A stretch of DNA of 6,847 nt. Source: Acidobacteriota bacterium. Its GTDB lineage: Bacteria; Acidobacteriota; Terriglobia; UBA7540. The stretch lies in NCBI GenBank assembly GCA_021828225.1, contig JAKASH010000154.1:1-6847 (forward strand). The letters run 5' to 3'. The notes under the pieces are model-generated. The model was not told where the DNA came from. It searched no databases and worked only from the letters and a program-made list of their open reading frames with translations. Both the position numbers and the translations under genes were made by a program. Below are positions 1-4,626 of the stretch, piece after piece. How positions within the stretch are numbered: the stretch's first letter is position 1; each line of letters begins with the position of its first letter.

Positions 1-991
1 GAAAGTGGTCGAGCCCGTAGGCCTTGCGCGTGAATTCAATCGCGTTGGCGATGTAAGGCCGTTCCGTGTCGAGTTCGTTGGGCGTCACCACCAGGTGCTG
101 GATGATGGAGGGATAAATGCTGACCCCCACGATTCCCACCGCGATCAGAGCGAGCACGCTGTATATGGCGGGCCGCACCTGCCCGCGCACGGCGCCGAAA
201 ACCAGGGTCAGCGCCGTCACCGCGCAAAGCACCAGCATGATTTTGAGCACGGGCAAGGTGGCGTGCACGTCGGTGTAGCCCGCGCCGTAAATCAGGCCGC
301 GCGAGGAATAGAGCAGGCTGTACTGGGCCAGGCGCGCGCGGTAAGCCAGCAGACCAAACAGGAGCGCGCCCAGCACCATCAGGTGCGCGCGTGCCGCGGG
401 CGCGACGTTGGGGCCCTTGGGGGTCACCCAGACGCCGCCTTCCAGCAGGTAGACCACCACCGCGCTCAGCAGGCAGCAGATCAAGATGATCAGAGCCAGG
501 TGATAGAGAAACCAGTGATAATTGAGCTGGAACAGGTAGAAGCCCAGGTCGATGTGGAAAATCGGATCGGCCACGTGCACCGGAACCGAGTGCTGGGCAA
601 GCAGGTAGTCCTGCCAGTGGAACGCCGACCACTGTCCTACGGCGTAACCCACCAGCAGCACGCCCAGCCAGACCAGCCACCGGAAGGCCTCCGCAAAACG
701 GTCGAGCCCCGGCAGGTCAATGGTGCCGCGGTAGACGTGGTAGCCGTAACGCTCGGAAAGCGCTCGCGCCACCAGAACGTTGGCGCCCACGAGAACGATG
801 AAACCGATGCCGCCCAGTCCGCTCAGGCCGATCTGGGAAAAAAGAATATTCTTATAAATGACAAGGTAACCTTGGGTTCCGAACCACAGCCAGTCCACCA
901 GCAGGTTGACGCCATCCGTCAATAAGGGCGCAACCACCAGCAGCAAAAGAACCCCCGCTACGACATAACGTTGAATTCGGTCTTGTTTCAA
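1..991 (-). CDS. UPF0182 family multi-pass membrane protein (N-terminal part, runs off left edge)
   Basis: The minus strand is open from a TTG at 989-991 to the window edge, giving 330 residues of a protein whose family is usually about 850-1000 residues long. I recognise UPF0182 (COG1615) from its conserved blocks: DPIFHIDLGFYLF at about residues 142-154, GAGYTDVHA at 236-244, and NELDTERPYI followed by AYGLD at 305-328. About seven hydrophobic segments are visible, near residues 10-26, 54-77, 103-121, 160-182, 203-219, 249-268 and 275-294, so this is an inner-membrane protein. The family has no established function. TTG is the only reasonable start: an in-frame TAA lies six codons upstream, and a GGAGA ribosome site sits 6 nt before the TTG. 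The ATG at 994-996 is in another frame and meets a stop after two codons. The gene is transcribed away from the repressor-protease operon. Confidence 0.93.
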   Translation of the reverse strand, partial: MKQDRIQRYVVAGVLLLLVVAPLLTDGVNLLVDWLWFGTQGYLVIYKNILFSQIGLSGLGGIGFIVLVGANVLVARALSERYGYHVYRGTIDLPGLDRFAEAFRWLVWLGVLLVGYAVGQWSAFHWQDYLLAQHSVPVHVADPIFHIDLGFYLFQLNYHWFLYHLALIILICCLLSAVVVYLLEGGVWVTPKGPNVAPAARAHLMVLGALLFGLLAYRARLAQYSLLYSSRGLIYGAGYTDVHATLPVLKIMLVLCAVTALTLVFGAVRGQVRPAIYSVLALIAVGIVGVSIYPSIIQHLVVTPNELDTERPYIANAIEFTRKAYGLDHF

Positions 992-997
992 AGCATT

Positions 998-1002
998 TCT
1001 CC
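998..1002 (-). promoter_or_regulatory. Ribosome binding site that fixes the TTG start of the UPF0182 gene
   Basis: GGAGA on the minus strand ends 6 nt before the TTG at 991-989. It supports TTG as the start, because no ATG or GTG exists in this frame between the upstream stop and the conserved N-terminal region. Confidence 0.6.
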
Positions 1003-1008
1003 GCCGTT

Positions 1009-1037
1009 ATCTTCACATACCAAAGCCCTTGTGTCAA
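1009..1037 (-). promoter_or_regulatory. Candidate sigma70-type promoter of the UPF0182 gene
   Basis: A consensus -35 box TTGACA lies at 1032-1037 on the minus strand. At 17-nt spacing the -10 candidate is GAAGAT (1009-1014), which matches TATAAT poorly; GATAAC, at 20-nt spacing, matches better. If the first is right, transcription would start near 1002, almost at the ribosome site. The -35 box is strong, the -10 weak. The REP-like palindrome at 1049-1081 begins just upstream. Confidence 0.3.
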
Positions 1038-1048
1038 AACTCTTGCAA

Positions 1049-1081
1049 GCTTTTCTGTAGCGCCGGTGTCCCCACCGGCGC
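1049..1081 (+). repeat. REP-like palindrome, family A, copy 1
   Basis: A GTAG head (1057-1060) leads into a perfect 9-bp stem, GCGCCGGTG (1060-1068) and CACCGGCGC (1073-1081), around the loop TCCC. The 33 bases from 1049 to 1081 recur without a mismatch at 1254-1286. A GTAG tetranucleotide 5' of a short hairpin is the hallmark of REP sequences mobilised by RAYT (TnpA-REP) transposases. Confidence 0.75.
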
Positions 1082-1097
1082 CTGGAAGTCTGATACG

Positions 1098-1155
1098 AAT
1101 ACCCCTCTACGTTGGGGAGAGGTGTCCCGACCTGGCGGGACGGGTGAGGGGTATT
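1098..1155. repeat. Nested inverted repeat, 58 bp
   Basis: AATACCCCTC (1098-1107) and GAGGGGTATT (1146-1155) form a perfect 10-bp outer stem. Inside it, GTCCCG (1124-1129) and CGGGAC (1136-1141) form a second stem around ACCTGG. The nesting and sharp ends suggest a discrete small repeat element rather than decayed coding sequence. Confidence 0.55.
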
Positions 1156-1253
1156 TTCACGTCGAGCGGCGCTCCTTCTCTGAAATTTTAAACCTGCGAC
1201 CTCAAACTGTCCGCGGGGTTCTTTTGAAATCTTCAATCTGCAATTCAAATTAC

Positions 1254-1316
1254 GCTTTTCTGTAGCGCCGGTGTCCCCACCGGCGCAATTCGGCGCTGAG
1301 GACAGCGCCGCTACAA
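1254..1316. repeat. BIME-like pair: REP family A copy 2 plus an inverted relative
   Basis: 1254-1286 is identical to 1049-1081, including the GTAG head at 1262-1265 and the 9-bp stem around TCCC. Six bases later comes a related palindrome in the opposite direction: GGCGCTG (1292-1298), loop AGGA, CAGCGCC (1303-1309), ending in CTACA (1311-1315), the complement of the TGTAG head. Two REPs facing each other match the architecture of a bacterial interspersed mosaic element. Confidence 0.7.
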
Positions 1317-1352
1317 GAAATGGTGCCACCTTGATTTGTAATCCTCATTACG

Positions 1353-1486
1353 GACCCCCTGGGGTCGTTGGTGCTCGGATTAATCGTTTCGATTCCGGTG
1401 GCGATGCCACCGGCTATTGTCCGGCACCCCTCCAGGGTGCGGCGCTTCCGCTCGATCGCCCCGAAGGGGCAAAAGAAAATAGCCGG
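1353..1486. repeat. Cluster of four hairpins bounded in part by an inverted repeat
   Basis: Successive perfect stems are GACCCC/GGGGTC (1353-1366), CCGGTGGC-GAT-GCCACCGG (1395-1413), GCACCC-CTCCA-GGGTGC (1424-1440) and GCCCC-GAA-GGGGC (1458-1470). CCGGCTATT at 1410-1418 pairs perfectly with AATAGCCGG at 1478-1486 and would enclose the last two stems; it shares bases with the second stem, so the two folds are alternatives. No open frame or known RNA family is recognised. Confidence 0.55.
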
Positions 1487-1494
1487 AGCTGGTA

Positions 1495-1528
1495 GCAGAC
1501 CGCCGTGTTTGCGGTCTGCGGTTTTTTT
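1495..1528 (+). terminator. Terminator-like hairpin just upstream of the blaI promoter
   Basis: GCAGACCGC (1495-1503) and GCGGTCTGC (1511-1519) form a perfect 9-bp stem with a 7-nt loop, followed by GG and seven T residues (1522-1528). This fits a rho-independent terminator for plus-strand transcription. No gene lies upstream on that strand, so it may insulate the blaI promoter, which begins 14 nt further on. The stem is also preceded by GTAG (1492-1495), as in the REP-like palindromes, so the hairpin may have arrived as a repeat. Confidence 0.55.
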
Positions 1529-1541
1529 GCTAAAAAATCCC

Positions 1542-1571
1542 TTGACAATACTAAATAATTAGTACTATCTT
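1542..1571 (+). promoter_or_regulatory. blaI promoter, probably giving a leaderless mRNA
   Basis: A consensus -35 TTGACA (1542-1547) is followed after 18 nt by TATCTT (1566-1571), matching TATAAT at four of six positions. Transcription would start at about 1577-1579, on or next to the ATG at 1578. No Shine-Dalgarno sequence is present before that ATG, which agrees with leaderless translation. Confidence 0.65.
1549..1564 (+). promoter_or_regulatory. Candidate BlaI operator
   Basis: TACTAA (1549-1554) and TTAGTA (1559-1564) form an AT-rich palindrome with centre ATAA. It fills the spacer between the -35 and -10 boxes, where a bound repressor dimer would block RNA polymerase. BlaI/MecI-type repressors are known to bind short TA-rich dyads in their own promoters, so autoregulation is the likely use. 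Confidence 0.6.
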
Positions 1572-1577
1572 TTTCGC

Positions 1578-1955
1578 ATGAGAACTCCAAGCCGCACCCT
1601 CACCGAACAGGAACTCGAAATCATGAAGGTCGTGTGGGATCTGCGCCAGGCCACGGTCCGCGAAGTCTATGAAAAGCTGCGCGAGCGCCGCCCCATCGCC
1701 TATACCACCGTCATGACCATGATGAACATCCTCGAGCAGAAAGCTTATCTCAAAAGGCGTCCGGCGGAAGGGCGCGCGTACGTCTACCAGTCGGCGCGGC
1801 CCAAAAAGCAGATCATCAAGGCCATGGTGCAGGAATTTGTGAATCGGGTCTTCAACGGTTCGGCGGAGCCGCTGATGGTGCAACTGGTGAAGGACCGTCA
1901 CCTCTCCGAAAAAGATCTCAGGGAAATTGCCCGCATGATCGAGGAGGGCGAATGA
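1578..1955 (+). CDS. blaI: BlaI/MecI/CopY-family transcriptional repressor
   Basis: This is a 125-residue protein of the family's usual size. It has a winged-helix DNA-binding domain at about residues 8-72, with the recognition helix near 41-52 (AYTTVMTMMNIL) and the wing near 58-71 (KRRPAEGRAYVY), followed by a helical dimerisation domain at 75-125. Family members repress their operon as dimers and are inactivated when a partner M56 protease cleaves them. By my alignment from memory, the Asn-Phe bond cleaved in staphylococcal BlaI and MecI corresponds to about Gln102-Leu103, so the cleavage chemistry may differ. The start at 1578 is supported by the promoter, which would place the mRNA 5' end at the ATG. 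The stop overlaps the next gene's start (ATGA), so the two are probably translationally coupled. The family is clear; the regulon beyond its own operon is unknown, and no beta-lactamase gene is in view. Confidence 0.95.
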   Translation: MRTPSRTLTEQELEIMKVVWDLRQATVREVYEKLRERRPIAYTTVMTMMNILEQKAYLKRRPAEGRAYVYQSARPKKQIIKAMVQEFVNRVFNGSAEPLMVQLVKDRHLSEKDLREIARMIEEGE

Positions 1956-4411
1956 ACATGCCGCTCTGGTTTTACGACCTTGCGGTTTATTGTGCGCAGC
2001 TTGCCATCCTTATTACGGCCGGCGGGCTGATGATGGCGATCACGCGCCTGCGCGAGCCGCGAGTCCGGCTCATTTACTGGCAGGTTCTCCTTGCACTGGG
2101 TCTGCTGCTACCTGCCATTGAGCCTTGGCAGACTGCGCCACAGGTCGAGCAGGGGATGGCGCAAGCCGGGGAGCGCATGGCACACGCTGGAAGCATCGGA
2201 ATCGAAGCAGCCGCTGCGCTGCCGGCGCATCCCGCGTCCTCGTTTCCCATTTATGAGGTTGTCGCAATTGTGCTTGTGGCTGGCCTGCTCTTCCGCCTAT
2301 TGTGGCTCGCTACTGGCCTGATGCAACTGCGCCAATCACAACGTCACGCGTGCCCTCTGGGCTCCCACGCGGCGGTGGAACAATTCAAAGCGATGCTGGG
2401 AGTTTCGCCCGCCGTCCTAGTTTCCGAGCGGATTTCATCGCCTGTCACCTTCGGCTGGCGTAAGCCAAGGGTCCTCCTGCCTCGCAAATTCATCCAGATG
2501 GACGAAACGCGACAGCGCGCCATCATCTGCCACGAGTTGCTGCACGTCCGTCGCCGGGATTGGCTCTGGCACGTTCTTGAAGAGATTCTCCGCACTTTCT
2601 TTTGGTTCCACCTTGCTGTGGAATGGCTCATCGCTCAGATTCGTTTGAGCCGGGAGCAGGTCGTGGACCGGACAGTGGTGATGCTTGCCAGTTCGCGCCG
2701 CGACTACCTCGACGCGCTTTTCGAGATTGCCTCAGCCTCGTCCACTCCGCGCCATGCTCCCGCGCTCCTGTTCTTGAGCGAGCGCCACCTGAAGCGCCGC
2801 GTGGCGCTTATATTGAAGGAGGCCCCTATGTCCCGAAAGAAGCTGACCGTTGCATTGTCCGCCAGCCTCGCTGCATTGCTCACGACTGGCGCGCTCGTCG
2901 TCACTCTGCTCCCCTTAAAGACTTCGGCAAAGACTTCGGCGGCTCAAGCCTCTTCTGCGGTTCACCTCAAGGCGCCCCAGGTGCGGCCCGATACCCATTT
3001 TTACGGCAATCCTGACGCCAGGCTTACGGTGGTGGAATTCGGTGATTTCCAGTGCCCGGCCTGCCGGAAGGCGGAATCGGTGGCCGAGGAAGTGCGAAAA
3101 AATCTGGGCGACCAGGTTCGTTTTGCCTATCGCCAGTTCCCTCTGACTCGGATTCATCCTGAGGCCGAGAAAGCGGCCGAGGCCGCCGAGTGCGCCGCCG
3201 AGCAGGGCAAGTTCTGGCAGGCCGTGAATTATTTTTCCGACCACCCGCTTGATTTCAGCGCGCCCGGTATTCAGCGGTTTGCCACCATCCTTGGGCTTGA
3301 CCCGGCACGGGTCAGCCGATGCCTTTCCAGCGGCAAAATGGCTGCACGAGTGCGACAGGACGCGCGCGACGGCCGTACCCTCGGCGTCCACAGCGTTCCC
3401 ACCTTCTTCATCGGCAGCACCAAGTTGGTCGGCGTCCCGTCCTATTCCCATCTCCGTTCGCTTATCGAACAGCAACTGCGGGGAGACGGGAATGCCCGGA
3501 GCACTCCGCCGCATAGCCCGGACATGCCCTCGGCGGCATCCTTAGCGCCAGCCTACGCCGAGGGGTTGAGCGGACAAGATAATGGGATAACGGATGTCAT
3601 TTCTCAGAAACCAAATCCTGCACCTGATCCCCCGGCCCAGGACAACCAGAACGCCTCCACGAATACAAACAGCGAACACAGTAAAAGTCTCAACCAGGAC
3701 GAAATCCACCGCCAAGTCGAGCAAGTCATGAAGCGGGCGAAGATTGCTCAAGAGGCCGCCGGGAAGATCGACCAAGCAAAAATTCAACAGCAGGTCAGGC
3801 AAGCGATGGAACAGGCGAAAATCGCTCAGCAGGCCGCCAGGAAAATTGACCAGGCGAAGATTCAAAAGCAGGTCGAGCAGGCCATGAAGCAGGCCAAGGT
3901 TGCAGAGCTGGCTGCAAAGGAGATCAATAAGCCGGAAATCCAGCAGCAGCTTGAACAGGCGATGCAGCAAGCAAAAATTGCGCAGGAGGCTGCCTCAAAG
4001 ATTAACCAGGCGGAAATCCAACAGACGGTCAAGCAAGCCCTGGATCAGGCGAAGATTGCGCAACAGGCCGCCGAGAAAGTCAACAAAGCCGAAATCCGGC
4101 GCCAGATCGAGCAAGCCAAAGAGCAGGCACAGGCGGCCCGGAAAGAAGCCGAAAAGGTCCGGCAGGAGGGCAAGGAGCAACGCAAAGAGGTTAAACCGCC
4201 GTCACCTCCGCCTCCGTCACCTCCGTTACCTCCGGCGAAGCCGCGTCAGTCAACCGGGGTTGTTGGTGGGGTAGCGGGTGGCGTGCAGGGTGGAATCACT
4301 GGTGGCGTAACCGGCGGGCCATCGTCGCCTAAGCCAGCTCCTCCTTCGTCCAAAGAGCTGGCGCCTCCTCTACCACCTCCCGCTCTGCCACCTCCGCCAC
4401 CGCAAAATTGA
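1952..4411 (+). CDS. M56 (BlaR1-like) membrane protease fused to a DsbA-like domain, six helical repeats and a Pro/Gly tail
   Basis: The 819-residue protein has four parts. (1) An M56 protease region: membrane segments near 7-30, 38-55 and 99-124, the zinc motif HELLH at 194-198, a further likely zinc ligand Glu235 in SREQVVDR, and a last membrane segment at about 297-321. (2) A DsbA-like Thioredoxin_4 domain at about 345-512, with active site CPAC at 368-371 and the cis-proline loop SVPT (Pro483); Cys413 and Cys457 are further cysteines. (3) Six 26-residue Ala/Gln/Lys-rich repeats at 585-740. (4) A tail of Pro-rich runs flanking a Gly-Val stretch (769-789). In BlaR1 the sensor after the last membrane segment is an extracytoplasmic penicillin-binding domain; here the thiol oxidoreductase takes its place. 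I infer a redox or disulfide signal that triggers cleavage of the partner repressor. Both ATG 1952 and ATG 1958 can use the upstream GGAGG; 1952 gives the ATGA overlap. Tandem stops TGA TAG end it. The domains are clear, the signal is inferred. Confidence 0.92.
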   Translation: MNMPLWFYDLAVYCAQLAILITAGGLMMAITRLREPRVRLIYWQVLLALGLLLPAIEPWQTAPQVEQGMAQAGERMAHAGSIGIEAAAALPAHPASSFPIYEVVAIVLVAGLLFRLLWLATGLMQLRQSQRHACPLGSHAAVEQFKAMLGVSPAVLVSERISSPVTFGWRKPRVLLPRKFIQMDETRQRAIICHELLHVRRRDWLWHVLEEILRTFFWFHLAVEWLIAQIRLSREQVVDRTVVMLASSRRDYLDALFEIASASSTPRHAPALLFLSERHLKRRVALILKEAPMSRKKLTVALSASLAALLTTGALVVTLLPLKTSAKTSAAQASSAVHLKAPQVRPDTHFYGNPDARLTVVEFGDFQCPACRKAESVAEEVRKNLGDQVRFAYRQFPLTRIHPEAEKAAEAAECAAEQGKFWQAVNYFSDHPLDFSAPGIQRFATILGLDPARVSRCLSSGKMAARVRQDARDGRTLGVHSVPTFFIGSTKLVGVPSYSHLRSLIEQQLRGDGNARSTPPHSPDMPSAASLAPAYAEGLSGQDNGITDVISQKPNPAPDPPAQDNQNASTNTNSEHSKSLNQDEIHRQVEQVMKRAKIAQEAAGKIDQAKIQQQVRQAMEQAKIAQQAARKIDQAKIQKQVEQAMKQAKVAELAAKEINKPEIQQQLEQAMQQAKIAQEAASKINQAEIQQTVKQALDQAKIAQQAAEKVNKAEIRRQIEQAKEQAQAARKEAEKVRQEGKEQRKEVKPPSPPPPSPPLPPAKPRQSTGVVGGVAGGVQGGITGGVTGGPSSPKPAPPSSKELAPPLPPPALPPPPPQN
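2816..2830 (+). promoter_or_regulatory. Internal ribosome binding site and possible second start inside the M56-DsbA gene
   Basis: AAGGAGG (2816-2822) lies 5 nt before an in-frame ATG at 2828 (Met293). The protein from there begins MSRKKLTVALSASLAALL, with the positive start and hydrophobic core of a signal peptide or anchor, followed directly by the DsbA-like domain. The message could therefore also yield a separate 527-residue exported oxidoreductase with the repeat stalk. In the full-length protein the same stretch serves as the last membrane segment. Whether it is used in vivo is unproven. Confidence 0.45.
3704..4171 (+). repeat. Six tandem 78-bp repeats encoding 26-residue helical units
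   Basis: The units begin at residues 585, 611, 637, 663, 689 and 715 of the M56-DsbA protein, each exactly 26 residues with no gaps. Conserved positions are Ile1, Gln4, Val/Leu/Ile5, Gln7, Ala12, Ala18 or Ala19, and in the first five units Lys13, Ala15 and an Asn or Asp at 23. The composition predicts a long alpha-helix; 26 is not a multiple of seven, so it would not be a plain heptad coiled coil. The last unit is the most diverged. It resembles the periplasm-spanning helix of TolA in composition. Confidence 0.85.
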
Positions 4412-4424
4412 TAGCGGCAATGTG

Positions 4425-4487
4425 TCAGGGCATGGCTTCAGCCATGCCGAAAAAGGTTCCAAAAACATCTTGGGCTTCAGCCCCTGA
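4425..4487. repeat. Small element with two TTCA-loop hairpins
   Basis: TCAGGG (4425-4430) and CCCTGA (4482-4487) are inverted ends of a 63-bp segment. Inside are GGCATGGC-TTCA-GCCATGCC (4429-4448) and GGGC-TTCA-GCCC (4472-4483), both with the same tetraloop. It lies just after the stop of the M56-DsbA gene, but no T-run follows either stem, so it is not a canonical terminator. Confidence 0.5.
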
Positions 4488-4489
4488 GA

Positions 4490-4523
4490 GGGTAGCCACG
4501 GCACCGGGTTCGTGCCGTGGGCC
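4490..4523 (+). repeat. REP-like palindrome, family B, copy 1
   Basis: A GTAG head (4492-4495) precedes a perfect 9-bp stem, CCACGGCAC (4496-4504) and GTGCCGTGG (4512-4520), around the loop CGGGTTC. These 34 bases are identical to 4592-4625, and a third copy lies at 6022-6052. Confidence 0.8.
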
Positions 4524-4591
4524 TTTGGCGAGCAAGGTAGCGCCGTCGCTGCGGTCTGCGGCTCTGGGTTTGCTCTGGGGTGCCATGGAGC

Positions 4592-4625
4592 GGGTAGCCA
4601 CGGCACCGGGTTCGTGCCGTGGGCC
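4592..4625 (+). repeat. REP-like palindrome, family B, copy 2, abutting the M28 gene stop
   Basis: This is identical over 34 bases to the copy at 4490-4523, with GTAG at 4594-4597 and the stem at 4598-4606 and 4614-4622. It ends one base before the stop codon of the minus-strand peptidase gene (4627-4629), so the hairpin would sit at the 3' end of that mRNA and could protect it or help end it. The 68 bases between the two copies contain a third GTAG (4537-4540) followed by a degenerate GC-rich stretch that shares GCGGTCTGCGG with 1511-1521. Confidence 0.8.
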
Positions 4626-4626
4626 C

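Larger units (their letters stand above)
992..1577. other. Repeat-rich divergent intergenic region, no credible gene
   Basis: This 586-bp stretch lies between two divergently transcribed genes. Short open frames exist here on both strands, but they run across palindromes, lack convincing ribosome sites and resemble no family. The content is structural: two direct copies and one inverted copy of a GTAG-headed palindrome, a 58-bp nested inverted repeat, a cluster of four hairpins, a hairpin with a T-run, and two promoters. Apart from the promoters it looks like a landing zone for small non-coding repeats. Confidence 0.7.

Noticed and set aside
5..925. A 306-codon open frame on the plus strand
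   Set aside because: It lies antisense to the UPF0182 gene, whose conserved blocks are unmistakable. The translation is rich in His, Gln, Arg and Ala with no domain, as expected for an antisense shadow in GC-rich DNA.
1049..1316. A CRISPR array
   Set aside because: The two 33-base copies are 205 bp apart with no regular spacers and no cas genes. Each is itself a hairpin with a GTAG head, which fits REP elements.
1029..1562. Small open frames in the divergent intergenic region
   Set aside because: They run through inverted repeats, have no convincing ribosome sites and resemble no protein family.
4200..4408. A TonB C-terminal domain at the end of the M56-DsbA protein
   Set aside because: The Pro-rich and Gly-Val tail resembles TonB linkers, but the frame ends at tandem stops right after the second Pro run, with no globular sequence following.
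1578..4411. A beta-lactam resistance regulator
   Set aside because: The BlaI/M56 pairing is there, but the membrane protein has no penicillin-binding sensor domain and no beta-lactamase gene is nearby, so a link to beta-lactams is unsupported.
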